Positions 44,723 through 54,144 of a stretch of DNA of 64,000 nucleotides are shown here, piece after piece (position 1 is the first letter of the stretch; the number at the start of each line of letters is the position of its first letter). A program made the position numbers and the translations under genes. The notes beneath the pieces are model-generated. The model searched no databases. It saw only the letters and a list, made by a program, of their open reading frames with translations, and was not told the DNA's origin. The DNA comes from Lachnobacterium bovis (GTDB lineage Bacteria; Bacillota; Clostridia; Lachnospirales; Lachnospiraceae), in contig NZ_FOGW01000013.1 of assembly GCF_900111325.1 (NCBI RefSeq), forward strand, positions 1 through 64,000. The letters are read 5' to 3'.

Positions 44723-45790
44723 TTATATAGATGTTTCTTTGATTAAAGAGATAATAGCTCCAATTGAATCAATTTGTCCACTTGCATTCATTGCTTTTAT
44801 ATATTGTTCTTTGTTTTTAAAAGTAGAATTAACTGTTTCTAATAAAAGCTTATCATTTAATGATTCTTCTTCGATTACAACAGAAAATCCTTGACGCTTG
44901 AAAGATTTAGCGTTTAAAATTTGATCACCACGGCTTGCGGCTGCAGATAGTGGAATTAAAATATTAGGTTTTCGTAATGCTAAAAGTTCACAAATTGAAT
45001 TAGCGCCAGCACGAGAAATAACTAAATCGGCAGAAGCAAACATATCTGTTAATTCTTTATTAGCATATTCAAATTGGGCATATCCAACTAAACCATCAAG
45101 AGAAGAATCTAAATTACCTTTTCCACAAAGATGGATGATGTTGAATTGTTCTAAAAGTTCAGGTAAAACTTTGCGAACAGAGTCATTTATTACTTTTGAA
45201 CCTGAACTACCACCAACAATAAGAAGAATAGGTTTTGTAGTATCTGTAAAATGACAATATTCGATTGCTTTGTTAGGATCGCCACCAAATAATTCAGCAC
45301 GGATAGGTGAACCTGTTAAAACCGCTTTATCTTTTGGTAAATATTTCATTGTCTCAGGGAAGTTACAGCAAACTTTTTTTGAACGTGGAATTGCGAGTCT
45401 ATTAGCAAGTCCAGGAGTTATATCAGATTCATGAATAATTGCTGGTACTTTGCAGAACTTTGCTGCAAGTACTACAGGAACTGAAACAAAACCTCCCTTA
45501 GAAAATACAATATTTGGTTTAATTTTTTTAATTAGACGAATAGCTTGAAAATAACCTTTTAAAACTTTAAAAGGATCAGAAAAATTTTTCCAATCAAAAT
45601 ATCTACGTAATTTTCCAGAAGAAATTCCGTAATATTTAATGCCCTGCGCTTCAATTAAACCTCTTTCCATACCGTTGTAAGAACCGATATATGAGATGTC
45701 GTAACCAGCTTCTTTAAGGGCTGGCATTAAAGCTATATTAGGTGTAACATGACCAGCAGTTCCGCCACCTGTCATAATAATTTTTTTCAT
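44723..45790 (-). CDS. murG: UDP-GlcNAc:lipid I transferase MurG
   Basis: 355 residues. It adds GlcNAc from UDP-GlcNAc to undecaprenyl-pyrophosphoryl-MurNAc-pentapeptide, giving lipid II on the inner membrane face. The GT-B fold motifs are clear: MTGGGTAGHVTPNIAL at the N-terminus, FSKGGFVSVPVVLA and HESDITPGLANR in the middle, and GGSSGSKVINDSV and SRAGANSICELLALRKPNILIPLSAAASRGDQ in the C-terminal nucleotide-binding half. It stands alone on the minus strand, not in the usual mur/fts cluster. agaagagg lies before the ATG. Confidence 0.96.
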   Translation of the reverse strand: MKKIIMTGGGTAGHVTPNIALMPALKEAGYDISYIGSYNGMERGLIEAQGIKYYGISSGKLRRYFDWKNFSDPFKVLKGYFQAIRLIKKIKPNIVFSKGGFVSVPVVLAAKFCKVPAIIHESDITPGLANRLAIPRSKKVCCNFPETMKYLPKDKAVLTGSPIRAELFGGDPNKAIEYCHFTDTTKPILLIVGGSSGSKVINDSVRKVLPELLEQFNIIHLCGKGNLDSSLDGLVGYAQFEYANKELTDMFASADLVISRAGANSICELLALRKPNILIPLSAAASRGDQILNAKSFKRQGFSVVIEEESLNDKLLLETVNSTFKNKEQYIKAMNASGQIDSIGAIISLIKETSI

Positions 45791-45901
45791 ATGTTATAAC
45801 CTCTTCTTTCTATATAAAAGCCTTAGCAAGTTCAATATTACAACTTTAGGAAAAAATAAGCAAATACAAAAGTGAATTTTTCATAAATTTTCGTGAATAC
45901 C

Positions 45902-45930
45902 TTGAATAAAATTCTTAGGATTGCTATAAT
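45902..45930 (+). promoter_or_regulatory. Promoter of pgi
   Basis: ttgaat (45902-45907), a 17-base spacer and tataat (45925-45930), 41 bases before the pgi ATG. Confidence 0.7.
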
Positions 45931-45970
45931 TTAAACGAATTCGTCAAACCAAATAAAGGAGTGTTTAAAG

Positions 45971-47317
45971 ATGTGTAAAATTACATTTGATTATTCAAAA
46001 GCGTCATCTTTTATTAGTTCAGAAGAAGTTTCTTTCATGGAGAAACTTGTAAACGACGCTAAAGAGCAGTTAGTTAACAAAACAGGTGCTGGTAATGATT
46101 TCTTAGGATGGATTGATCTACCAGTAGCATACGATAAAGAAGAGTTTTCTAGAATTAAGGAGGCTGCTAAAAAAATCCAGTCTGATTCAGAGGTGTTTGT
46201 AGTAATCGGTATTGGTGGATCATACTTAGGAGCAAGAGCTGCAATTGAGTTCTTAAGACATGGTTTCTACAATAACATTACAAAAGAACAGCGTAAAACT
46301 CCAGAAATCTATTATGCAGGAAATAGCATCAGTGGTACATATTTAAGAGACCTTATTGATGTAATTGGAGATAGAGATTTCTCTGTAAATATTATTTCAA
46401 AATCAGGTACAACAACAGAACCATCTATCGCATTTAGAGTATTCAAAGAAATGCTTGAGAAAAAATACGGTAAAGAAGGCGCTGCAAAACGTATCTATGC
46501 AACAACAGATAAAGCTAAGGGAGCATTAAAGAGCCTTGCAACAGAAGAAGGATATGAAACATTCGTAGTACCTGATGATGTTGGTGGACGTTTCTCAGTT
46601 CTAACAGCAGTAGGTTTACTTCCAATTGCAGTAAGTGGTGCTGATATTGATAAATTAATGGAAGGTGCAGCAGCAGGTAGAGAACTTGCATTAAATAAAG
46701 AGTTTGGTGATAATGACTCATTACAGTATGCAGCAATCAGAAATATCTTATTAAGAAAAGGTAAAACAGTAGAAGTTTTAGCTAATTATGAACCAAGCTG
46801 CCACTATGTTTCTGAATGGTGGAAACAGTTATACGGTGAAAGTGAAGGAAAAGATCAAAAAGGTTTATTCCCAGCTTCAGTTGATTTAACAACAGATCTT
46901 CATTCAATGGGACAGTTCATTCAAGATGGTGCTAGAATCATGTTCGAAACAGTTTTAAATGTAGAAGAATCACGTAGAGAAGTTGTTATCGGAGAAGATA
47001 AGGACGACTTAGATGGTTTAAACTATTTAGCTGGTAAAAACATGGATTTCGTTAATAAGAGTGCTATGAATGGTACAATTTTAGCTCATACTGACGGAAA
47101 TGTACCAAACTTAATCGTTAATATTCCAGAGCAGAATGAATTTTATCTTGGAGAATTATTCTACTTCTTCGAGTTTGCAGTTGGTGTAAGTGGATACTTA
47201 TTAGGTGTAAATCCATTCAATCAGCCAGGTGTAGAAAGCTATAAAAAGAACATGTTTGCATTACTTGGCAAACCAGGTTTTGAAGCTCAAAGAGAAGAAT
47301 TATTAAAGAGACTTTAG
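45971..47317 (+). CDS. pgi: Glucose-6-phosphate isomerase
   Basis: 448 residues, the shorter Firmicutes-type PGI. It interconverts glucose-6-phosphate and fructose-6-phosphate. Signatures are GIGGSYLGARAAIEFLRHGF, SKSGTTTEPSIAFR (phosphate binding) and the PGI signature DVGGRFSVLTAVGLLP; the C-terminal GVNPFNQPGVESYKKNMF contains the catalytic Lys. aaaggag precedes ATG. It is monocistronic between its own promoter and terminator. Confidence 0.97.
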   Translation: MCKITFDYSKASSFISSEEVSFMEKLVNDAKEQLVNKTGAGNDFLGWIDLPVAYDKEEFSRIKEAAKKIQSDSEVFVVIGIGGSYLGARAAIEFLRHGFYNNITKEQRKTPEIYYAGNSISGTYLRDLIDVIGDRDFSVNIISKSGTTTEPSIAFRVFKEMLEKKYGKEGAAKRIYATTDKAKGALKSLATEEGYETFVVPDDVGGRFSVLTAVGLLPIAVSGADIDKLMEGAAAGRELALNKEFGDNDSLQYAAIRNILLRKGKTVEVLANYEPSCHYVSEWWKQLYGESEGKDQKGLFPASVDLTTDLHSMGQFIQDGARIMFETVLNVEESRREVVIGEDKDDLDGLNYLAGKNMDFVNKSAMNGTILAHTDGNVPNLIVNIPEQNEFYLGELFYFFEFAVGVSGYLLGVNPFNQPGVESYKKNMFALLGKPGFEAQREELLKRL

Positions 47318-47338
47318 TTTTTAAATTTACTTTTTATT

Positions 47339-47398
47339 AAGATAACATGCTATTTTTTGGTAGGATAACACGTTATTTTTGCTAAGAAAACATGTTAA
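47339..47398. repeat. Three imperfect 22-23-base repeats after pgi
   Basis: Units around gataacatgctattttt, gataacacgttattttt and gaaaacatgttaaattt-like sequence follow each other at 22-23-base steps. They lie between the pgi stop and its terminator. The short palindromic cores (aacatgtt-like) could bind protein, but nothing more can be said. Confidence 0.4.
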
Positions 47399-47437
47399 AT
47401 TATAGAAGAAAATGCTAGATTTTAAAACGAAATATTA

Positions 47438-47479
47438 AGGTTGTAAGAGGTTAAAAATACCTCTTACAGCCTTTTTTTT
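47438..47479 (+). terminator. Terminator after pgi
   Basis: aggttgtaagaggt (47438-47451) pairs with acctcttacagcct (47459-47472), one mismatch, followed by eight T. The 320 bases from here to the next promoter hold no gene I can support; short frames on the minus strand are low-complexity. Confidence 0.9.
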
Positions 47480-47798
47480 ATGTACAAATGTAACAAAAAT
47501 AAGCCATTTTTTAGAAAAAACAGTTAGTTTACTCTAACAAAATGACAATAAGAAATGAAAATTAATTAATGAATCAAAAATGCGTATAAATAAGATAAAT
47601 AGGGGAAAAGATATTACAAAAATGTTACAAGATACACATTGATGTAATTGTTAAGGAAAAGATAAATCTTTTGTGCAAATTGCCTAAAAGAAATAGCGTC
47701 TAACAGTAGTTCAAATGAAGAAAATGTCCTAAAGAGTCCGTAAAATAGGGCTTTTTGGGGATGCGAAAAATAAAATGATCTATAAAACAGCCCTCGAT

Positions 47799-47827
47799 TT
47801 GACAAAAAAAATAGTGTCTGTTATACT
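47799..47827 (+). promoter_or_regulatory. Promoter of the cell-wall hydrolase gene
   Basis: ttgaca (47799-47804), a 17-base spacer and tatact (47822-47827). The leader to the ATG is about 95 bases and contains the palindrome atagattt-tt-aaatctat; it is too short for a c-di-AMP (ydaO) riboswitch. Confidence 0.75.
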
Positions 47828-47929
47828 TTGTGAAGTAATAAATTTGTAACAATTGAAACACAAAATTCAAAAACGAAATATTAGTGTAATAGATTTTTAA
47901 ATCTATAAACACCATATGGAGGTAAATTT

Positions 47930-49174
47930 ATGAAGTTTAACAAAAAAGTGATAGGTAGTATGACAGTACTTAGTTCACTTTGTGTTATGACTACAGTTGC
48001 AGCAATGACAAACAACGGAGAAAGAACATTAGCTGATCACAATAAGAAAGTTGTTACCGTAGCATACACTGAATCAAGCAGAGGACGTGCAGGTTTTGGA
48101 GCAGAAATAGCTAGAACATCCGTAGAAGCTGACAGCGTTAAAAAAGCGACAATTAAAGAAATTGGATATGAAGCGATTGGTGAACAAATCGAAGGCCTAG
48201 TAAAAGAGTTAAAATTATCAGATGAAGAAAAAGATTGGGCTAGCGCGTTAATGCCAAAAGTCGAAGATTTTTTACTAGTTAGAACAGAAGCTAATCAGGA
48301 TTCACAAGTAGTTGGAAAATTATATAAAGGCAATAAAGCCACAGTTGTAGAAAAAGGAGAAGAATGGACAAAAATTTCTTCAGGAAAACTACAAGGATAC
48401 GTAAGAAATGATATGTGTTACTTTGGCTTAGAAGCATTAAACTATGCAAAACAATCATGTCAGATTGTTGCTGTATCAAAAACAGAAGGACTTAGAGTTA
48501 GAGCATCACAAGATGCAAATGCAGAAGTTACAAAGGTTCTTTCAAATGGAGAAGGAATTTCTGTTGATACAAATGCACAGGCTAATAATGAGTGGGTTGC
48601 TGTTAAAGTTAATGATGCTACAAATTTTGTTAGTAGACAGTTTGTAGATGTTAAAATTAACACAGGTGTTGGAGTAACACTTGAAGAAGAAGCAGCAGCT
48701 AAAGCAGCTGAAGAAGCAAAGAAAGCACAGGAAGCACAAAGTGCAAAAGAAGCACAGGAAGCACAAAGTGTAAAAGAGACACAGACTACAAAATCAGCAC
48801 CTGCAAGAACAACAGGTTCATCTCTTGCAGCAAGTGCTAATGATGTGACATTACTTGCAGCATTAATTCAGTGTGAAGCAGGTGGAGAATCATACGAATG
48901 TCAATTAGCAGTTGGTGCAGTTGTAGTTAACCGTGTACAAAGTGGATATGCTGATGGTACTCTTTACGGAGTAATTTATCAGAGAGGACAATTTGGACCA
49001 GCAATGACAGGTAAACTTGAAAGAGTATTATCAAAAGGACCAAGTTCAACATCAGTTAGAGCAGCTCAAGAAGCATTAAGCGGTGTTGATAATGTTGGTG
49101 GTGTTAAAAATTTTAGAGATGTTTCATCAAGTTCATATAGTGGACATGTAATTGGTGGAATGGTCTTTTTCTAA
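47930..49174 (+). CDS. Secreted cell-wall hydrolase with SH3 domains (SleB-like)
   Basis: 414 residues. An N-terminal signal-type segment (KKVIGSMTVLSSLCVMTTVAAM) indicates export. Two bacterial SH3 domains follow (about 108-165, LVRTEANQDSQVVGKLYKG; about 180-240, LRVRASQDANAEVTKVLSNG). An Ala/Glu/Lys/Gln-rich stretch (245-290) with repeated 'AQEAQS' links to a C-terminal hydrolase_2/SleB-type domain (about 300-414: LLAALIQCEAGGESYECQLAVGAVVVNRV). Such enzymes cut peptidoglycan, probably as lytic transglycosylases or amidases. tggaggt lies before the ATG. It has its own promoter and terminator. Confidence 0.9.
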   Translation: MKFNKKVIGSMTVLSSLCVMTTVAAMTNNGERTLADHNKKVVTVAYTESSRGRAGFGAEIARTSVEADSVKKATIKEIGYEAIGEQIEGLVKELKLSDEEKDWASALMPKVEDFLLVRTEANQDSQVVGKLYKGNKATVVEKGEEWTKISSGKLQGYVRNDMCYFGLEALNYAKQSCQIVAVSKTEGLRVRASQDANAEVTKVLSNGEGISVDTNAQANNEWVAVKVNDATNFVSRQFVDVKINTGVGVTLEEEAAAKAAEEAKKAQEAQSAKEAQEAQSVKETQTTKSAPARTTGSSLAASANDVTLLAALIQCEAGGESYECQLAVGAVVVNRVQSGYADGTLYGVIYQRGQFGPAMTGKLERVLSKGPSSTSVRAAQEALSGVDNVGGVKNFRDVSSSSYSGHVIGGMVFF

Positions 49175-49215
49175 AAAAGGTATTTAGTTTTTTAACTTTA
49201 AGCATAATTTTAAAG

Positions 49216-49257
49216 AGCGCTGAGCACTAAAAAGTTAGTGTTTCAGTGCTTTTTTTG
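49216..49257 (+). terminator. Terminator of the cell-wall hydrolase gene
   Basis: An outer stem agcgctga/tcagtgct (one G-U pair) and an inner stem cactaa/ttagtg with loop aaag are followed by seven T. The left arm shares agagcgctgagca with the hairpin at 21725. Confidence 0.88.
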
Positions 49258-49278
49258 TATCTTAAAAAGGGTCTAGAC

Positions 49279-49307
49279 TTGCTAATATTTGGTACATGGG
49301 TTAAAAT
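49279..49307 (+). promoter_or_regulatory. Promoter of argF
   Basis: ttgcta (49279-49284), a 17-base spacer and taaaat (49302-49307), 57 bases before the argF ATG. I did not find a clear ARG box. Confidence 0.5.
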
Positions 49308-49363
49308 ACTATTATTACAAAAAGGGATAAAAGCGAAGTTTAACATAAAACGGAGGAATAGTT

Positions 49364-50353
49364 ATGAATTTAAAAGGTAGAAATTTTTTGAAAATTAAGG
49401 ATTTTAGTCCTGAAGAGATTTTATATTTGATTGATTTAGCCAAAGAGCTAAAGGATAAAAAGAAACAAGGAATTCGACATGATGATCTTAAAGGAAAAAA
49501 TATAGCATTAATTTTTGAAAAAACATCAACAAGAACACGTTGTTCATTTGAAGTTGCCGCATATGATTTAGGAATGAATGTTACATATCTTGATCCATCA
49601 GGATCCCAAATTGGAAAAAAAGAAAGTATAGCAGATACAGCACAAGTTCTTGGAAGAATGTATGATGGTATAGAATATCGAGGATTTGAGCAGGAAATAG
49701 TAGAGGTATTGGCTGAGTATGCTAACGTTCCAGTCTGGAATGGTTTAACAAATGAATCTCATCCAACACAGATGATTGCAGATATGTTGACAATTAAAGA
49801 AAATTTCGGTAGATTAAAAGGAATTCGTTTTGTCTATATGGGTGATGCTAGATATAACATGGGAAATTCATTGATGGTAACATGTGCAAAATTAGGAATG
49901 GATTTTGTGGCATGTACTAATTCAAAATATTATCCTGAAGATAAATTAGTTAGTTATGCGAAAGAAGAAGCGCAAAAATCAGGTGGAAGCATAACATTGA
50001 CTGATAACATAGAAGAGGCAACTAAAGATGCAGATGTAATATATACAGATGTGTGGGTATCGATGGGTGAACCAGATGAAGTTTGGAAAGAAAGAATAGA
50101 CGATTTATTACCATATCAAGTAAACGAAAAAGCATTTGAAAATGCAAAAGATACAGCGATATTTATGCATTGTTTACCAGCTTTCCATGATCTTAATACC
50201 AAAATAGGAAAACAAGTATATGAAAAATTTGGATTAAAAGAAATGGAAGTTACAGATGAAATCTTTACAGGAGAAAGATCTGTTGTATTTGACGAAGCTG
50301 AAAACAGAATGCACACAATAAAAGCAATAATGAGAGCAACATTAGGAGATTGA
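49364..50353 (+). CDS. argF: Ornithine carbamoyltransferase
   Basis: 329 residues. It makes citrulline from ornithine and carbamoyl phosphate. The carbamoyl-phosphate signature FEKTSTRTRCSFEVAAYDLG, the HPTQMIADMLTI segment, and the ornithine-binding MHCLPAFHDLNT are all complete. Because no arginine deiminase genes are near, it could be biosynthetic (argF) or catabolic (arcB); the name argF is by default. cggagg precedes the ATG. birA starts six bases after the stop. Confidence 0.95.
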   Translation: MNLKGRNFLKIKDFSPEEILYLIDLAKELKDKKKQGIRHDDLKGKNIALIFEKTSTRTRCSFEVAAYDLGMNVTYLDPSGSQIGKKESIADTAQVLGRMYDGIEYRGFEQEIVEVLAEYANVPVWNGLTNESHPTQMIADMLTIKENFGRLKGIRFVYMGDARYNMGNSLMVTCAKLGMDFVACTNSKYYPEDKLVSYAKEEAQKSGGSITLTDNIEEATKDADVIYTDVWVSMGEPDEVWKERIDDLLPYQVNEKAFENAKDTAIFMHCLPAFHDLNTKIGKQVYEKFGLKEMEVTDEIFTGERSVVFDEAENRMHTIKAIMRATLGD

Positions 50354-50358
50354 TTAAA

Positions 50359-51339
50359 GTGAAAACTGCAATATTACGAATGTTAAGAAATTCAAATGAA
50401 AATTATATTTCGGGTCAAAAATTAAGCGAACAGTTACAGGTGTCAAGAACTACGGTATGCAATGAAGTAAATTCATTACGCGAATATGGCTATGAGATTG
50501 ATGCTGTTAGTAGAAAAGGTTATCTATTAAAGACTACTCCAGATATTGTAAATGATTTTGCGGTAGGAAGCCTTATCAAAGGTGGAGAATTTGGAAAAAC
50601 GATAGTCTACAAAGATGATATACCATCTACAAATACGTTGGCAAAAGAGTTAGCCGAAAAAGGATATGAACATGGAACAGTAGTAATTGCAGATACACAG
50701 TCATCGGGACGAGGTAGAAGAGGCAGAAATTTTATGTCGCCAAAAGGCGTGGGGATTTTTATGACGGTAATTTTAAAACCGGATTTTAGTCCATATTGTG
50801 CTCCGATGTTAACACTTTTAGCAGCACTTGCAGTATCAGATGCAATAGAAGAAATAGTAGAAGTACCAGCCAAAATAAAATGGCCAAATGATATTGTCAT
50901 AGGAAATAAAAAAATATGTGGAATATTAACAGAAATGAGTATTCAATCTGATTATATCAACAATATTGTTGTAGGAATTGGAATAAATGTTAATAACCCA
51001 TCGTTCCCAGAAGAATTAAAAAACATAGCGGGTTCTATTTTTACAGAAACCAATAAAAAAATAAATAGAGATGTTCTAATAGAACGTGTGCTATTTTATT
51101 TTGAAAAATATTATAATATTTTTTTAGAAACAAAAGATTTAAGCAATGTGAAAGTCATTTATAACCAAAAACTAGTTAATTTAGATAAAGAGGTTAAGGT
51201 GTTAGATCCTACAGAACCTTATGAAGGAATAGCAAAAGGAATAACAGATAATGGCGAACTCATTGTTGAAATAAATAATCAAATACGCCACGTATCAAGT
51301 GGCGAAGTATCAGTGAGAGGAATGTATGGATATGTCTAA
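50359..51339 (+). CDS. birA: Bifunctional biotin-protein ligase / biotin operon repressor
   Basis: 326 residues from GTG at 50359. An N-terminal winged helix (about 1-62: SGQKLSEQLQVSRTTVCNEVNSLREYGYEI) is followed by the biotin-ligase core with SSGRGRRGRNFMSP and KWPNDIVIGNKKICGIL, then a C-terminal SH3-like domain. It forms biotinyl-AMP and attaches biotin to carboxylase subunits; with the DNA-binding domain it probably represses biotin genes. GTG is chosen because aggaga of the argF end is ten bases upstream; a TTG at 50350 would be too close. The stop overlaps the next gene. Confidence 0.93.
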   Translation: MKTAILRMLRNSNENYISGQKLSEQLQVSRTTVCNEVNSLREYGYEIDAVSRKGYLLKTTPDIVNDFAVGSLIKGGEFGKTIVYKDDIPSTNTLAKELAEKGYEHGTVVIADTQSSGRGRRGRNFMSPKGVGIFMTVILKPDFSPYCAPMLTLLAALAVSDAIEEIVEVPAKIKWPNDIVIGNKKICGILTEMSIQSDYINNIVVGIGINVNNPSFPEELKNIAGSIFTETNKKINRDVLIERVLFYFEKYYNIFLETKDLSNVKVIYNQKLVNLDKEVKVLDPTEPYEGIAKGITDNGELIVEINNQIRHVSSGEVSVRGMYGYV

Positions 51340-51694
51340 AAACAACATAGAAAATTCTAAAGACGAAGTTGTACTTTGTGGTGCAAGTGCATATAACAAA
51401 AAATATTATTTAAATGAGAATTTTATGGGGCTACCAGATTCAATAAAAGAAGAACTAAGAATCATGTGTGTTTTATACACCGAGGAAATAGGTGGGATTT
51501 TACAATTAGTTTTTGATGGAAAAGGAAATCTAGAATTTAGAACTTCATCTAAAGAGGGAGATTTACTATATGATGATATTGGAAGCATCCTTAAAATAAA
51601 ACAATTACAAAAAACAAAAGTGGAATTGTTGGAGTCCGTAGAACTTTATTACAGAATTTTATTCTTAGGAGAGGGCTTCGACCAGGAGGAATAA
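51326..51694 (+). CDS. Conserved small protein between birA and coaX, unknown function
   Basis: 122 residues, no signal or membrane segment. It starts 14 bases before the birA stop (ATG at 51326 after agaggaatgt; ATG at 51332 is an alternative) and ends four bases before coaX, so it is translationally coupled to both. The middle reads EIGGILQLVFDGKGNLEFRTSSKEGDLLYDDIGS, mostly beta, then a helical end. I recall this as a Lachnospiraceae family (DUF6145-type), unverified. Gene order suggests a cofactor-related or housekeeping role only by association. Confidence 0.72.
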   Translation: MDMSKNNIENSKDEVVLCGASAYNKKYYLNENFMGLPDSIKEELRIMCVLYTEEIGGILQLVFDGKGNLEFRTSSKEGDLLYDDIGSILKIKQLQKTKVELLESVELYYRILFLGEGFDQEE

Positions 51695-51697
51695 GAA

Positions 51698-52480
51698 ATG
51701 GTTTTAGCAATTGATGTCGGTAATACTAATATTACAGTAGGGGTTTTTAACTGTAAAAATGACAAAATGGAGGCAAGTTTTAGAATAACAACTAAAATGC
51801 CTAGAACATCCGACGAGTATGCAATGATATTGACAACATTATTGGAAAAAAACAAAATATCAGTAAGGGATATTAATGATGCAATTATTTGCTCAGTAGT
51901 GCCTAAAGTAATGCATTCGCTAGAGGGGGCATTTATAAAATATTTTGATATTAAACCAATAGTAGTAGAGGCTGGAATTAAAACAGGTATACGAATTGTA
52001 ACAGCTAATCCGCAACAGATTGGTGCAGATAGAATTGTAGATGCAGTAGCTGCATATGAAATATATGGAGGACCGGTCTTAGTACTTGATTTTGGAACAG
52101 CAACAACATATGACTTGGTAGATGAAAATGGCGCATTTTTATGTGCTGTAACAGCACCTGGACTTAGAATATCAGCTCAGGCATTATGGGAAGAAGCTGC
52201 TAAGCTTCCAGAGATAGAAATTAAAAAGCCAGATACAATTATGGCAAAGGAGACTATTTCAAGTATGCAAGCAGGTCTTGTGTATGGACAAATTGGTCAA
52301 ACAGAATATATAATCAAAAAGATGAAAGAAGAAGCAAAGATGGATAACATAAAAGTAGTTGCTACAGGAGGACTTGGAAGAATAATTGCCGAAGAAACAG
52401 ATAGCATAGACATTTATAATCCAAATTTGACTTTAGAAGGAATCTATAGAGTTTACAAAAAACAAAATAGAAGAAAATAA
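51698..52480 (+). CDS. coaX: Type III pantothenate kinase
   Basis: 260 residues. It phosphorylates pantothenate, the first step of coenzyme A synthesis. The ASKHA-fold motifs are seen: LAIDVGNTNITVGVF (phosphate 1), NPQQIGADRIVDAVAAYEIYGGPVLVLDFGTATTYDLV (phosphate 2) and VATGGLGRIIAEE. caggagg precedes the ATG at 51698. It is inside the birA-unknown-coaX-dusB string and likely co-transcribed. Confidence 0.95.
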   Translation: MVLAIDVGNTNITVGVFNCKNDKMEASFRITTKMPRTSDEYAMILTTLLEKNKISVRDINDAIICSVVPKVMHSLEGAFIKYFDIKPIVVEAGIKTGIRIVTANPQQIGADRIVDAVAAYEIYGGPVLVLDFGTATTYDLVDENGAFLCAVTAPGLRISAQALWEEAAKLPEIEIKKPDTIMAKETISSMQAGLVYGQIGQTEYIIKKMKEEAKMDNIKVVATGGLGRIIAEETDSIDIYNPNLTLEGIYRVYKKQNRRK

Positions 52481-52509
52481 GTAATATATATAGAAAGATA
52501 GTAACACAC

Positions 52510-53502
52510 ATGAATAATAATCAAATTACAAAATTAAAAATAGGTGATGTGACATTACCAAATAATTTGATTTTAGCACCAATGGCAGGGGTAACAGACC
52601 TGCCATTTCGTATACTTTGCAAAGAGCAAGGTGCAGGACTATTATGCATGGAAATGATTAGTGCTAAAGCAATTTTATACAAAAATAAAAATACACAATC
52701 TCTTTTAGCAATAGATGAGAGAGAAAAACCAGTTTCATTACAATTATTTGGTTCAGATCCTGACATTATGGCACAGATAGCAAAAGAGATAGAAGATAGA
52801 CCGTATGATATTTTAGATATAAATATGGGCTGTCCAGTTCCTAAAATCGTTAATAATGGTGAGGGTTCTGCACTTATGAAGAATCCAAAATTAGTTGGAG
52901 AGATAATAGAAAAAGTTTCAAAGGCAACCAAAAAGCCAGTAACGGTAAAATTTAGAAAAGGTTTTGACGATGAACACGTTAATGCTGTTGAAATTGCAAA
53001 GATTGCACAAGAGTCAGGAGCAGCAGCAGTGGCAGTTCATGGAAGGACTAGAGAACAGTATTATTCAGGAAAAGCTGATTGGGATATTATTCGTCAGGTA
53101 AAAGAGGCTGTATCAATTCCAGTTATAGGAAATGGTGATTTGTTAACAGCCGAAGATGTTATTGCAATGAAAGAACAAACTAATTGTGATGGATTTATGA
53201 TAGCAAGAGGTGCTCAGGGAAATCCGTGGATTTTCAAACAGATATTACATTATTTTGAAACAGGCGAGCATTTGGCGAAACCTTCATTAGAAGAAGTGGC
53301 AAATATGATTTTAAGACACGGCAAAATGATGATAGATTTTAAAGGTGAGTATACTGGAGTAAGAGAAATGCGAAAACATGCAGCTTGGTATACAGCAGGA
53401 TATCATAATTCGTCGAAATTAAGAGTGAAATTTAATGCAGTAGAATCATATGAAGATATGCAAAGATTATTAGAACAAGAAATTTTTAATAAAAAATTAT
53501 AA
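52510..53502 (+). CDS. dusB: tRNA-dihydrouridine synthase
   Basis: 330 residues. An FMN enzyme reducing uridine to dihydrouridine in the tRNA D loop. LAPMAGVTDLPFRILCKEQGAG, DINMGCPVPKIVNNGEGSALMKNP (with the catalytic Cys of MGCP), VHGRTREQYYSGKADW and GNGDL are the Dus signatures; a helical C-terminal domain follows. It is 29 bases after coaX. The ribosome-binding site gaaagatag is modest. The next gene, greA, has its own promoter. Confidence 0.93.
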   Translation: MNNNQITKLKIGDVTLPNNLILAPMAGVTDLPFRILCKEQGAGLLCMEMISAKAILYKNKNTQSLLAIDEREKPVSLQLFGSDPDIMAQIAKEIEDRPYDILDINMGCPVPKIVNNGEGSALMKNPKLVGEIIEKVSKATKKPVTVKFRKGFDDEHVNAVEIAKIAQESGAAAVAVHGRTREQYYSGKADWDIIRQVKEAVSIPVIGNGDLLTAEDVIAMKEQTNCDGFMIARGAQGNPWIFKQILHYFETGEHLAKPSLEEVANMILRHGKMMIDFKGEYTGVREMRKHAAWYTAGYHNSSKLRVKFNAVESYEDMQRLLEQEIFNKKL

Positions 53503-53546
53503 AGAAAATACTGTGATTTTGTATAATAGTCAATGTACTTGTTTTC

Positions 53547-53575
53547 TTGACATTGACATGATAATAATATACAAT
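53547..53575 (+). promoter_or_regulatory. Promoter of greA-lysS
   Basis: ttgaca (53547-53552), a 17-base spacer and tacaat (53570-53575), 50 bases before the greA ATG. Confidence 0.75.
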
Positions 53576-53624
53576 ATTCTAGTTAAAATAGGTACATTAT
53601 ATATTAAAAGAAGGGTAAAAATAT

Positions 53625-54104
53625 ATGGATAAGAAAAACATTTTGACTTACCAAGGTCTCAAAAAACTTGAAGATGAACTCCAAGATTTAAAAGTTGTAA
53701 AACGTAAAGAAGTAGCACAGAAAATTAAGGAAGCTCGTGAACAAGGCGACTTATCCGAGAATGCAGAATATGATGCTGCTAAAGATGAGCAGCGTGATAT
53801 TGAGGCTCGTATTGAGGAAATCGAGAAAATCCTTAAAAATGCAGAAGTAGTTGTTGAAGAAGAAGCTGATACAGATACAGTAAATATCGGGTGTAAAGTT
53901 AAAATTTTAGATTGTGAATTTGATGAAGAACTTGAATATAAAATCGTTGGTTCTACAGAAACAAACAGCTTAAAAGGAAAAATTTCTAACGAGTCACCTG
54001 TAGGTAAAGCACTACTTGGACATAAAGTTGGAGATACAGTAACAGTAGAAACACAGGCTGGAGAGTTAAAGTACAAAGTACTAGAAATTCAGCGTTCAAT
54101 GTAA
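53625..54104 (+). CDS. greA: Transcription elongation factor GreA
   Basis: 159 residues, standard length. GreA rescues backtracked RNA polymerase by stimulating transcript cleavage. The N-terminal coiled coil has the acidic tip signature (EAREQGDLSENAEYDAAKDEQ), and the C-terminal FKBP-like domain ends with SPVGKALLGHKVGDTVTVETQAGELKYKVLEI. gaaggg precedes ATG. lysS follows after 40 bases, the common greA-lysS pair. Confidence 0.97.
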   Translation: MDKKNILTYQGLKKLEDELQDLKVVKRKEVAQKIKEAREQGDLSENAEYDAAKDEQRDIEARIEEIEKILKNAEVVVEEEADTDTVNIGCKVKILDCEFDEELEYKIVGSTETNSLKGKISNESPVGKALLGHKVGDTVTVETQAGELKYKVLEIQRSM

Positions 54105-54144
54105 AAAACGCAGATTAAATTCTGCTAAGAAAGCGGAGGAAAAT

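Noticed and set aside
47570..47929. c-di-AMP (ydaO) riboswitch before the cell-wall hydrolase gene
   Set aside because: The predicted leader is only about 95 bases and none of the conserved ydaO segments is visible.
48444..48766. Overlapping short frames on both strands inside the cell-wall hydrolase gene
   Set aside because: They are shadows of the Ala/Glu/Lys/Gln-rich linker, without start sites.
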